This document shows, piece by piece, positions 7,644 to 13,581 of a stretch of 13,581 nt of DNA (its first letter is position 1; each line of letters opens with the position of its first letter). Below the pieces are notes generated by a model. It did not search any database. It saw nothing but the letters and a program-made list of their open reading frames with translations, and was not told the origin of the DNA. The translations under genes and the position numbers were made by a program. Source of the stretch: Hyphomicrobiaceae bacterium UBA2767 (GTDB taxonomy: Bacteria > Pseudomonadota > Alphaproteobacteria > Rhizobiales > Methyloligellaceae); NCBI GenBank assembly GCA_002352635.1, contig DEIT01000113.1:13846-27426 (forward strand), read 5' to 3'.

Positions 7644-8740
7644 CCGGGTTCCTCAATGGTTTTTATGACGGTATCCGTGGCCTCCGAAGTGCCTTGGTTG
7701 CCGCCGAGCTCAATGGGCCGAAGCGTGTTCGCAACAAACGCGTTCTCAATCCCCGCCTCAATGAGTTGAGCTGCGCGGGTCAGGCTGACATTGCCCGACC
7801 GGTCTCCGAGCCAGTCGAGCATGAGCGCCGCCGACAGGATCGCAGCCAGTGGGTTCGCCTTGTCTTCACCCGCAATGTCGGGCGCGCTGCCATGGGCAGG
7901 TTGGAAAAGCCCATGCTCGTCGCCAATTTCGCCGCAGGAGGCGAGTCCCATGCCGCCGACCAGCCCGCCTGCCAGATCTGACAGAATGTCACCGAACATG
8001 TTCTCCGCGACGAGTACGTCGAAATCCCAGGGTTTGCGGATCAGATCCAACGCCTGCGCATCCACATAGTTGTAGCCGGTGTCGATGTCTGGAAAGTTTT
8101 CGGCGCGCTCATCGAAAATCCGGCGATAGAAAGCAAAGGCGCGAAATACATTGGCCTTGTCGACACAAGTAACCTTCCCGGGTTTGCCGCGTGCTTTTCG
8201 TTTCTGTGCCAGGCGGAATGAAAAGTCGAACAGCTTCTCGCAGGTCTCACGCGTGATGCGCAGAGTCTCACGAGCCTCGGTATCGCCGATGATCTCACCG
8301 CGCCCTTGGGAGTAGAACAGCCCTTCTGTCGACTCCCGAACGATCACAAGGTCTATGTTTCTGGCATTAGGATCGGCGAGACGGGCAGGGGTATTCGGGT
8401 ATGCCTTTACAGGCCGCACACCGGCATAAAGGCCTAACTCCTCACGAATACGCAGATGCGGGGAGATCTCCGTGCCGTCCTCATGCCGCACATCCGGCAA
8501 GCCGATTGCGCCAAGCAGAATAGCGTCCGCAGCTTTGACTTTTTCCAGTGTTTCGTCCGGCATGTCCACGCCGGTGTCGCGGTAGTGCCCGGCGCCAGCC
8601 GGCAACGCTCCAAATTCCAGCTGGAATCCACCCGTTACTTTCTGCGCAATATCGAGCACGCGGATAGCTGCCGGAATGACCTCCTGGCCGATGCCGTCGC
8701 CGGAAAGGACAGCTATGTTGAACCGGGTGTTTGATGCCAT
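7640..8740 (-). CDS. Isocitrate/isopropylmalate dehydrogenase-family beta-decarboxylating dehydrogenase
   Basis: This is a 366-aa cytoplasmic enzyme that oxidatively decarboxylates a 2-hydroxy acid with NAD(P). The visible catalytic residues are Arg97, Arg99, Arg109 and Arg135 for the substrate, Lys195 in DKANVFRA, Asp227 in YNYVDA, and Asp251/Asp255 in NMFGDILSD for the metal. HGSAPDIAGEDKANP (283-297) is the nucleotide loop, of the NAD-type sequence. The substrate-helix segment reads RESTEG (135-140), not the RELTGG usual in LeuB or the RENTEGEYS of tartrate/malate dehydrogenases, so the substrate is open. It is probably the second gene of an operon, since it starts 9 nt after the quinone oxidoreductase stop, with no strong ribosome binding site of its own. 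It converges on the GST-fold gene. Confidence 0.85.
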   Translation of the reverse strand: MASNTRFNIAVLSGDGIGQEVIPAAIRVLDIAQKVTGGFQLEFGALPAGAGHYRDTGVDMPDETLEKVKAADAILLGAIGLPDVRHEDGTEISPHLRIREELGLYAGVRPVKAYPNTPARLADPNARNIDLVIVRESTEGLFYSQGRGEIIGDTEARETLRITRETCEKLFDFSFRLAQKRKARGKPGKVTCVDKANVFRAFAFYRRIFDERAENFPDIDTGYNYVDAQALDLIRKPWDFDVLVAENMFGDILSDLAGGLVGGMGLASCGEIGDEHGLFQPAHGSAPDIAGEDKANPLAAILSAALMLDWLGDRSGNVSLTRAAQLIEAGIENAFVANTLRPIELGGNQGTSEATDTVIKTIEEPG

Positions 8741-8749
8741 GTCAGGGAG

Positions 8750-9751
8750 CTATCCGACACGCATCATGATTTTTCCAATATGCGCCCCGGATTCCATGTA
8801 GGCATGGGCTTGTGCCGCCTCGGTCAGCTTGAAAGTCTTGTTGAGAACCGGTTTGACCTTGCCCGCCTTGATCAGGGGCCATACTTTTTCTTCAAGTGCC
8901 CGGGCAATGCCGCCCTTCACCTCGATCGTGCGCGGCCGCAGCGTTGATCCGGTATAGGTCAGACGCTTCAACATCACTCGTCCAAAGTTAACCTCCGCCT
9001 TGGCCCCGCCAAGAAATGCGATCTGCACAATTCGCCCCTCTTGCGCGGCGGCGGAGAAGTTGCGTTCGATATAGCTGCCACCGACCATATCAAGGATGAC
9101 GTCCGCCCCATGGCCCTCCGTCACCTCCTTGGTGACAGTGACGAAGTCTTCCGTCTTATAATTGATGGCGCGGGCTGCCCCGAGTTCTTCACACGCTGCA
9201 CATTTCTCTGCCGAACCGGCGGTCGTCAGAACCTTGGCTCCGAACGCAACAGCGAGTTGGATGGCGGTGGTGCCAATGCCGGATGAACCGCCGTGCACCA
9301 GAAACCAGTCACCCGCTTTGAGTGCGCCACGCTCGAACACATTGTGCCAGACGGTGAAGAAGGTTTCAGGTAGTGCTGCTGCTTCTTCCATGTTCAGCCC
9401 ATCGGGCACGGGCAGGGTGGCCGGCTCATCGGCAATGCAGTATTCGGCATATCCTCCGCCGGCTGTGAGCGCACACACCTTGTCGCCAACCTTGAAACGT
9501 TTCGTGTCGGGGCCGGTTGCGACAACCTCGCCGGAAATCTCAAGACCGGGCAGTTCAGATGCGCCGGGCGGTGGTGGATATGCACCGGTACGCTGGGAAA
9601 TGTCGGGGCGGTTGACGCCGGCCACGTCCACCTTGACCAGAAGCTGTCCTGGGCCGGGTTCCGGCACCTGCACCTGCTGTGGCTGCAGTACTTCCGGGCC
9701 ACCGGGTTCGGTGATAGCGATCGCAGTCATACTGTCGGGCAAATTGGTCAT
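8750..9751 (-). CDS. NAD(P)H:quinone oxidoreductase, PIG3/zeta-crystallin type
   Basis: This is a 333-aa, zinc-independent medium-chain dehydrogenase/reductase that probably reduces quinones with NADPH. The N-terminal catalytic fold carries VAGVNRPDISQRTGAYPPPPG, the PIG3 hallmark; the Rossmann loop is VHGGSSGIGTTAIQLA (GxxGxG at 155-160). Cysteine/histidine zinc ligands of alcohol dehydrogenases are absent. The start is the ATG at 9751, supported by GGAAG six nt upstream; the frame is open to 9907 but those residues look random. It heads a two-gene operon with the dehydrogenase at 7640-8740. It diverges from DUF1192 across 189 nt, which holds a weak minus-strand promoter (TTGGAT 9923-9918, TATTCT 9899-9894, 18-nt spacing). 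Confidence 0.88.
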   Translation of the reverse strand: MTNLPDSMTAIAITEPGGPEVLQPQQVQVPEPGPGQLLVKVDVAGVNRPDISQRTGAYPPPPGASELPGLEISGEVVATGPDTKRFKVGDKVCALTAGGGYAEYCIADEPATLPVPDGLNMEEAAALPETFFTVWHNVFERGALKAGDWFLVHGGSSGIGTTAIQLAVAFGAKVLTTAGSAEKCAACEELGAARAINYKTEDFVTVTKEVTEGHGADVILDMVGGSYIERNFSAAAQEGRIVQIAFLGGAKAEVNFGRVMLKRLTYTGSTLRPRTIEVKGGIARALEEKVWPLIKAGKVKPVLNKTFKLTEAAQAHAYMESGAHIGKIMMRVG

Positions 9752-9893
9752 GGGTACTTCCAGATGAAACGAAAAAAGTGAGGATGAGAGCGGAAGCTTG
9801 AGATAGCCCGTAATGCGCACATCCTCAAGGCTCACGCAGGCTATCGGCGAAACCCGCTGCACCTCACGCCTTCGCGATGTTAGTCTTGGAAAG

Positions 9894-9923
9894 AGAATAG
9901 TAATCATAAAACGAGGAATCCAA
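9894..9923 (-). promoter_or_regulatory. Possible promoter of the quinone oxidoreductase operon
   Basis: TTGGAT and TATTCT are spaced 18 nt apart on the minus strand, each matching 4 of 6 consensus bases. A GAATC (GANTC) site at 9916-9920 overlaps the -35. The leader to the ATG at 9751 would be about 135 nt. The quality is modest. Confidence 0.3.
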
Positions 9924-9940
9924 GCAAAGGAGACGCGCCC

Positions 9941-10129
9941 ATGGATATGGAGGAACTGGAGCCGCGCAAGCCGAAGGCATTTGCCCTTGGTGGCGATCTT
10001 TCCACCCTGTCGATTGAGGAATTGAGGGAGCTGATTGACCGGTTGAACACTGAAATTTCCCGGATCGAGGCAGATATCAAGGCGAAGGAGTCGTCGCGCG
10101 ACGCAGCCGCCTCAGTTTTTAAAAGTTAG
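9941..10129 (+). CDS. DUF1192 family small protein
   Basis: This is a 62-aa acidic protein of unknown function found across alphaproteobacteria, often next to rcdA/DUF1465 as here. After a short N-terminal stretch (LEPRKPKAFALGGDLSTLS) the segment from about 20 to 52 is a heptad-like amphipathic helix, SIEELRELIDRLNTEISRIEADI, consistent with a coiled coil. There is no signal peptide or membrane span. A good ribosome binding site AAGGAG (9927-9932) lies 8 nt before the ATG. It diverges from the quinone oxidoreductase operon and precedes rcdA by 314 nt that carry a terminator, so the two are probably not simply co-transcribed. Its length is the usual one for the family. Confidence 0.85.
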   Translation: MDMEELEPRKPKAFALGGDLSTLSIEELRELIDRLNTEISRIEADIKAKESSRDAAASVFKS

Positions 10130-10139
10130 AGTTTGTAGA

Positions 10140-10149
10140 GGGTTAACCC
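10140..10149. repeat. GGGTTAACCC palindrome, first of three GTTAAC sites
   Basis: A perfect 10-nt palindrome lies 10 nt after DUF1192. Further GTTAAC hexamers lie at 10293-10298 and 10361-10366, three in 225 nt; I noticed only two others in the whole window (5166 and about 8985). GTTAAC matches the CtrA half-site TTAAC. Confidence 0.5.
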
Positions 10150-10160
10150 ACTAAGACCGT

Positions 10161-10175
10161 TGAGTGATTCACTCA
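10161..10175. promoter_or_regulatory. 15-nt perfect palindrome centred on a GATTC site
   Basis: TGAGTGATTCACTCA is fully symmetric about the central T, with seven paired positions on each side. Its centre is GATTC (10166-10170), a GANTC adenine-methylation site of the CcrM type. It could be the operator of a dimeric repressor, or a short RNA hairpin. It is located 24 nt upstream of the CtrA-like box. Confidence 0.45.
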
Positions 10176-10198
10176 CCATGACAGGAATTTGGTTACCA

Positions 10199-10231
10199 TT
10201 AACTCTTTGTTAGGAGGTTCAGGGTTAATAT
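10199..10231 (+). promoter_or_regulatory. CtrA-like box and -10 element
   Basis: TTAA (10199-10202), 7 nt, TTAG (10210-10213) matches the CtrA consensus TTAA-N7-TTAA in 7 of 8 fixed bases. A -10-like TAATAT lies at 10226-10231. With a start near 10238 the box would sit at about -39 to -25, the usual position for CtrA-activated promoters. Binding is inferred. Confidence 0.45.
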
Positions 10232-10237
10232 TCACCT

Positions 10238-10332
10238 TATCCAGTCATCTGGATCTTGAGTGGCTCCTGTCCACTCTGTTTGACGCCTCCCTGTTAACTT
10301 CCAGAGCCGCGGTTTCCGCGGCTCTTTTTTTT
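10238..10332 (+). ncRNA. Candidate small RNA between DUF1192 and rcdA
   Basis: The predicted transcript starts about 7 nt after the -10 element and ends at an intrinsic terminator, giving about 95 nt. It folds into three consecutive hairpins: ATCCAG/CTGGAT with a TCAT loop (10239-10254), GAGTGG/CCACTC with a 7-nt loop (10258-10276), and the terminator stem (10303-10325). The second loop contains CTCCT and the unpaired stretch between hairpins two and three contains CCTCCC (10286-10291). Both are complementary to Shine-Dalgarno sequences, a feature of many alphaproteobacterial trans-acting small RNAs. No known RNA family is recognised. An alternative is a long DUF1192 3' end, or an attenuated rcdA leader. 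Confidence 0.42.
10303..10332 (+). terminator. Strong intrinsic terminator
   Basis: AGAGCCGCGG (10303-10312), TTT, CCGCGGCTCT (10316-10325) form a perfect 10-bp GC-rich stem with a 3-nt loop. The stem runs into eight consecutive T residues (10325-10332). It ends the transcript reading from DUF1192 or from the promoter at about 10238. Confidence 0.9.
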
Positions 10333-10443
10333 CTTCGTCAGGCAAAATTTACCGTTTCGCGTTAACCTAGCACCTACCCAAGATGCCCTAATAAGCCTTG
10401 TTGGGTTAGTATCGGGGTTTACAGAGGTGGGGAGCGTTAGTTG

Positions 10444-11031
10444 ATGTCGCGTGAGTCGAACACCGGGTCTCCTGAGGCAGGAGACAATGTGACCATTCCA
10501 TTTGGTCACAAATATGCGGAATCCGAAAATTTTTCGGCCGTTTTTCAGGAAGGAATGGCGCTGGTTGAGGCCACCGCAGCCTATCTTGATGCTGAAGGCC
10601 GAGAGGATGCCAAAAATCTCGATGGGCCTGCATCGCTCGCCTATGCCAGCGAAAGCATGCGACTTACCACACGCCTCATGCAACTCGCGTCATGGCTCTT
10701 GATCCGCCGGGCGGTCAATGAGGGAGAGATGACCCCCCAACAGGCATTCGAGGAACAGAACAAAGTCAAATTCCAGCCGACAAACGGCAATGTGGACGAT
10801 GAGAGCTATGCGGCGCTGCCGACGCGGTTGAAGGAACTCAATCAGGAAAGCCTGAACCTGCACCGTCGTGTGATGTCCCTCGACAAAATGCTCAAGGCAG
10901 AGCTGGACACAGGCCCGAAAGGCGAAAGCAACCCGGCGATCGACGAACAACTGTCGCGGTTGTCAGATGCGTTCGGACCGATCGTGGACATAGAACCCAG
11001 CAGGGAAAGTCCGCCGAAAGACGCCGACTGA
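10444..11031 (+). CDS. rcdA: RcdA-like regulator of CtrA degradation (DUF1465)
   Basis: In Caulobacter RcdA is an adaptor that, with CpdR and PopA, helps bring the master regulator CtrA to the ClpXP protease at the G1-S transition; it acts in the cytoplasm and at the cell pole. The 195-aa protein has the conserved core KYAESENF, EGMALVEATAAYLD and YASESMRLTTRLMQLASWLL (67-86), then a helical region RLKELNQESLNLHRRVMSLDKML. The C-terminus is charged and probably disordered. A TTG precedes the ATG directly; GGGGAG (10429-10434) with 9-nt spacing favours the ATG at 10444. Its own promoter must lie between the terminator and the start, where a GTTAAC half-site (10361-10366) is found. Orthology and CtrA targeting are inferred from the family. 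Confidence 0.87.
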   Translation: MSRESNTGSPEAGDNVTIPFGHKYAESENFSAVFQEGMALVEATAAYLDAEGREDAKNLDGPASLAYASESMRLTTRLMQLASWLLIRRAVNEGEMTPQQAFEEQNKVKFQPTNGNVDDESYAALPTRLKELNQESLNLHRRVMSLDKMLKAELDTGPKGESNPAIDEQLSRLSDAFGPIVDIEPSRESPPKDAD

Positions 11032-11053
11032 CATTTTCCAAGATAGAGTGAGG

Positions 11054-11090
11054 CGAAGGCTACTTGATGAAGCCTTCGTACTTCTTTTTG
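11054..11090 (+). terminator. Terminator-like hairpin shared by rcdA and rpmE
   Basis: CGAAGGCT (11054-11061) and AGCCTTCG (11071-11078) form an 8-bp stem with a 9-nt loop, followed on the plus strand by TACTTCTTTTTG. It could end rcdA transcription. It overlaps the last codons of the converging rpmE, so it is partly coding. The T-run is interrupted, so strength is moderate. Confidence 0.45.
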
Positions 11091-11281
11091 AAGCGCGACA
11101 CACGCCCGCCTCGGTCGACGAGATGCTGGCTGCCGCCGGTCCATGCCGGGTGCGTGCTCGGATCGATGTCGAGCTTCAATGTGTCACCGTCCGACCCGTA
11201 GGTTGAAAAGGTCTCATATTCAGTGCCGTCGGTCATGACGACCTTGATCTTGTGATAGTCGGGATGAATGTCTTTCTTCAT
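11060..11281 (-). CDS. rpmE: 50S ribosomal protein L31, cysteine-free type
   Basis: This is a structural protein of the large ribosomal subunit, which helps bridge the two subunits. The 73-aa sequence opens with MKKDIHPDYHKIKVVMTDGT and contains HPAWTGGSQHLVDRGGRVSRFKKKY, the typical alphaproteobacterial L31. It contains no cysteine, so it lacks the CXXC zinc site of the zinc-binding form. AGGA lies 8 nt upstream of the ATG. A good promoter lies at 11361-11389, leaving a leader of about 73 nt that could carry autoregulation. It converges on rcdA with 28 nt between stops; TerB-like is upstream on the same strand and could read through. Confidence 0.96.
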   Translation of the reverse strand: MKKDIHPDYHKIKVVMTDGTEYETFSTYGSDGDTLKLDIDPSTHPAWTGGSQHLVDRGGRVSRFKKKYEGFIK

Positions 11282-11360
11282 CGGTCTAGTCCTGCAACTC
11301 TGAAGTCATGATGCGTTTCGCGCAGTCTCATCTGGACTGTTCTGTCTCTGGTTGGGCGTT

Positions 11361-11389
11361 GCTATATCCCAATCCGGTGCTGCGTACAA
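11361..11389 (-). promoter_or_regulatory. Probable sigma-70-type promoter of rpmE
   Basis: On the minus strand TTGTAC (11389-11384) and TATAGC (11366-11361) are spaced exactly 17 nt. The start would fall near 11354, between the stop of the TerB-like gene at 11398 and the rpmE ATG at 11281. Confidence 0.5.
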
Positions 11390-11397
11390 GGCACCGC

Positions 11398-12096
11398 TCA
11401 AACAGAGCGGTCGAATCCTTGTCCTGGTTCCGTCAGGCCAAGGTTTTCCGCCACCATCTTGAGCATCGCGTGCTCCTCGGGCGCCACCTCGTCATCTGCG
11501 GCGGCGATGGCGATCAGATACTTGTAGACTGCGTGTTTGGTTTTCTCATCCACCACGTTGTTCAGCAGGACAGCGAGGTCTTCTGGCGTTGGCAGATCAC
11601 GGTTCGCAGCCGCGACCTCCAAAAAATCATCTTCATTGAAATCAGGAAACAGTTCCTTGCCGATGTTCGATGCCGTCTCGATCTCTTCCCTGTAGACCTT
11701 GCCGTCGGATGTGATAAGAGCCGCGGCAAGGCCATAGGCAATACGCACGGGCTTCTTCTCCTCATTCGGGTCTTCTATTCCCGCGGCCTTGAGTATTCTG
11801 CGAACACGACCCTCATCCTTTTTGACAGCGGTCGCACGGGCGAGCCCGTAAGCGATAAGTACCGGATTGGCGATGAAGGCAGGCGGGCTCGTCCAGCCTT
11901 CCGCACTTGCCTTCAGTGTCTGAAACAGCAGTTGTTTGCGTACGCATGCCCTGCATCCGGTGATGGTTTTGACACTGAATGCCGCACCGAGCCCGTCGCC
12001 ACGCACGGATGGCAGCGTCGCCGCTGTCTCCAGCGGGTGCATTTTGCAATAGGGGCACAAATGGCTGTCGTTTGCGCCGCCAGTCTGTTCCGGCAT
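11398..12096 (-). CDS. Zinc-ribbon plus TerB-like domain protein
   Basis: This is a 232-aa soluble protein of unknown function. The N-terminus has a four-cysteine zinc-ribbon-like pattern: Cys14 and Cys17 (CPYC) and Cys48 and Cys51 (CRAC). Residues about 100-225 resemble the TerB (tellurite resistance B) helical fold, with the two usual acidic signatures, ALITSDGKVYREEIET and IAAADDEVAPEEHAML. TerB itself binds metal through acidic clusters; binding here is inferred. No other ter genes are in the window, so tellurite resistance should not be assumed. AGGAG (12104-12108), 7 nt before the ATG, is a good ribosome binding site. The gene diverges from the ABC exporter across 166 nt and precedes rpmE on the same strand. 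Confidence 0.75.
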   Translation of the reverse strand: MPEQTGGANDSHLCPYCKMHPLETAATLPSVRGDGLGAAFSVKTITGCRACVRKQLLFQTLKASAEGWTSPPAFIANPVLIAYGLARATAVKKDEGRVRRILKAAGIEDPNEEKKPVRIAYGLAAALITSDGKVYREEIETASNIGKELFPDFNEDDFLEVAAANRDLPTPEDLAVLLNNVVDEKTKHAVYKYLIAIAAADDEVAPEEHAMLKMVAENLGLTEPGQGFDRSV

Positions 12097-12262
12097 GTCG
12101 TCGCTCCTGGAGCCAGCATGCCATTTTCAGATGGTCCGGGGAAGTTCACGCCGATCTGAGCGCGTTGTGAACCACAATACCTACACGGCCCTTGCCTTGG
12201 GGAATGCGCTCAGGCATGGTCAGGTCGTATTTTGCGTTAGATAACAAGGGCATTTTCAAGCG

Positions 12263-13581
12263 TTGGCCCGTCGAAAAAACAGAACCTCGGAACGTGCCGA
12301 AGTGGAACGAAACGGCAATGAGCGCCGTCCTTTGCGCCCGCTTGCACGCCTTTGGCCGTATGTTGCACGACACAAGCCGATGGTGGCGCTCGCGCTCCTG
12401 GCGCTTCTGGCCTCTGCCGGAGCCATGCTCGTGTTACCGCTTGCTGTGCGGCGTATGATCGATCACGGTTTTTCCGGCGATGACCCGGCATTCGTCGACC
12501 AGTATTTCGCCATGCTGCTCGCGGTCGGCGTGTTGCTCTCGGTTGCAAGCGCGACCCGGTTCTACACCGTCAACTGGTTGGGTGAGCGGGTGGTGGCGGA
12601 TGTTCGAGAGGACGTATTTTCTCATCTTGCGCGGCTCAGCCCATCCTTCTTCGAAGTGAACCATTCTGGCGAAGTCATGTCGCGGCTTACTGCTGATACG
12701 ACCCAGATCAAAGCGGCTGCAGGGAGTTCGGCATCCCAGGCACTTCGAAACATGGTGATGCTCATCGGTTCGGTTGTGATGATGTTCATCACCAGCGTGA
12801 AACTGTCTGGCCTTATACTGGCGGTCATTCCGATCGTCGTATTGCCGCTCATTGCCTATGGTCGGGTGGTGCGGCGGTTGTCACGCACAGCCCAGGATAC
12901 GCTGGCTGAGGCGAGCGCCTATGCCGGTGAAAACCTTGCCGCAGTGCAGACCCTGCAGGCGTTCACCCATGAGCAAGGCGTGATCGCCCGGTTTGCGGGC
13001 GCAGTCGAGCGTTCGTTTCTCGCCGCCCGTGCGCGGATGCGAGCGCGTGCCGGGCTAACGGCCATTGCAATCTTTCTCGTCTTTGCCGGCGTGGTCGGCA
13101 TCCTCTGGTATGGAGCGCAGGACGTATTGACCGGCACCATGACGGCCGGGCGCCTCGGCCAATTTGTGCTCTATTCGGCGTTTGCCGCCGGAGCTCTGGG
13201 AGAGTTGTCGGAGGTGTGGGGCGAGGTACAGCAGGCAGCCGGGTCGGCGGAACGCCTGAGCGAATTGCTGGAGGAGAAATCTGCCGTCACCTCGCCCATA
13301 AATCCGAAACCGATGCCTGTGCCGCCGCGTGGTCAGGTTTCATTCCGCGATGTGTATTTCTCTTACCCGACACGAACTGACAAGCAGGCACTGGAAAAAG
13401 TCTCTTTCGATGTGGCGCCGGGCGAAACGGTCGCCATTGTTGGACCCTCCGGTGCGGGCAAGAGCACGATCTTCTCGCTTCTGTTGCGATTCTACGATCC
13501 ACAAAAAGGAAAGGTTCTGGTCGACGGCGTGGCGGCCAGTGATGCGGATCTCCATGAGTTGCGGTCGCATATCGCATTGGT
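12263..13581 (+). CDS. ABC exporter, MsbA-related (N-terminal part, truncated by window end)
   Basis: This is a half-size ABC exporter with fused permease and ATPase, of the alphaproteobacterial MsbA-related type; the substrate is unknown but may be a lipid or hydrophobic compound. The frame opens after a stop at 12242; a TTG at 12263 with AAGGGC (12246-12251) gives MARRKNRTSERAEVERNG, whereas a GTG at 12302 is the alternative. After a basic N-terminus come a six-helix ABC permease domain (about 40-330) containing TRFYTVNWLGERVVADVRE and FFEVNHSGEVMSRLTADTTQ, both typical of this class, then the nucleotide domain with A-loop Tyr in FSYPTR and Walker A GPSGAGKST (394-402). The window ends before the Q-loop, signature and Walker B. 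The gene continues to the right; this is a window effect, not a broken gene. Confidence 0.9.
   Translation, partial: MARRKNRTSERAEVERNGNERRPLRPLARLWPYVARHKPMVALALLALLASAGAMLVLPLAVRRMIDHGFSGDDPAFVDQYFAMLLAVGVLLSVASATRFYTVNWLGERVVADVREDVFSHLARLSPSFFEVNHSGEVMSRLTADTTQIKAAAGSSASQALRNMVMLIGSVVMMFITSVKLSGLILAVIPIVVLPLIAYGRVVRRLSRTAQDTLAEASAYAGENLAAVQTLQAFTHEQGVIARFAGAVERSFLAARARMRARAGLTAIAIFLVFAGVVGILWYGAQDVLTGTMTAGRLGQFVLYSAFAAGALGELSEVWGEVQQAAGSAERLSELLEEKSAVTSPINPKPMPVPPRGQVSFRDVYFSYPTRTDKQALEKVSFDVAPGETVAIVGPSGAGKSTIFSLLLRFYDPQKGKVLVDGVAASDADLHELRSHIAL

Noticed and set aside
10237..10245. DnaA-box-like TTATCCAGT
   Set aside because: It matches TTATNCACA at only 7 of 9 positions and stands alone; it is better explained as part of the small-RNA hairpin.
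11394..11410. Hairpin CCGCTC/GAGCGG at the end of the TerB-like gene
   Set aside because: The stem is short (6 bp) and no T-run follows on the minus strand, so it is not called a terminator.
12146..12253. Minus-strand 35-codon frame reading MPLLSNAKYDL...HNALRSA
   Set aside because: It lies in the divergent promoter region and overlaps the ABC gene start by antisense; no ribosome binding site or family could be named, so a gene cannot be supported.

Overview
The window reads as chromosomal DNA of an alphaproteobacterium. It carries signature genes of that class: a DUF1013/TrcR cell-cycle regulator, a DUF1465/RcdA protein, DUF1192, a cysteine-free ribosomal protein L31, and an MsbA-related exporter. 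They sit on a moderately GC-rich background with GTTAAC-type CtrA half-sites and GANTC (CcrM) sites in some intergenic regions. The order (assignable only to class level) suggests Hyphomicrobiales, Parvibaculales or a neighbouring order. No tRNA, rRNA, insertion sequence, phage gene or CRISPR array was seen.

Left part (1 to about 3620). A HAD-type hydrolase and a membrane-anchored SGNH hydrolase lie on the plus strand. They meet a GMC-type FAD oxidoreductase on the minus strand. By eye this stretch is less GC-rich than the rest. The SGNH plus GMC pairing is often found at the edge of envelope or exopolysaccharide loci, so this may be the edge of one.

Middle (3736 to 9751). These are a DHA2-type MFS exporter (minus), a 321-nt non-coding gap, a small cupin (plus), trcR (minus), a FAX-like glutathione-transferase-fold protein (plus), and a two-gene minus-strand operon. 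The operon encodes a PIG3-type quinone oxidoreductase followed 9 nt later by an isocitrate/isopropylmalate-dehydrogenase-family enzyme. The trcR leader has a good promoter and a 10-bp hairpin two nucleotides from its ribosome binding site.

Right part (9941 to 13581). This holds DUF1192, a dense 311-nt regulatory gap, rcdA, rpmE (minus), a zinc-ribbon/TerB-like protein (minus) and the first 439 codons of an ABC exporter cut off by the window end. The gap has a perfect 15-nt palindrome centred on a GATTC methylation site, a CtrA-like TTAA-N7-TTAG box, a -10-like element, two hairpins with C/U-rich anti-Shine-Dalgarno segments and a near-perfect intrinsic terminator. I interpret this as a candidate CtrA-controlled small RNA of about 95 nt between DUF1192 and rcdA.

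Because RcdA helps degrade CtrA in Caulobacter, and TrcR is a named cell-cycle regulator, the cell-cycle theme is the most coherent biology here. All function calls rest on motif recognition from the sequence alone.
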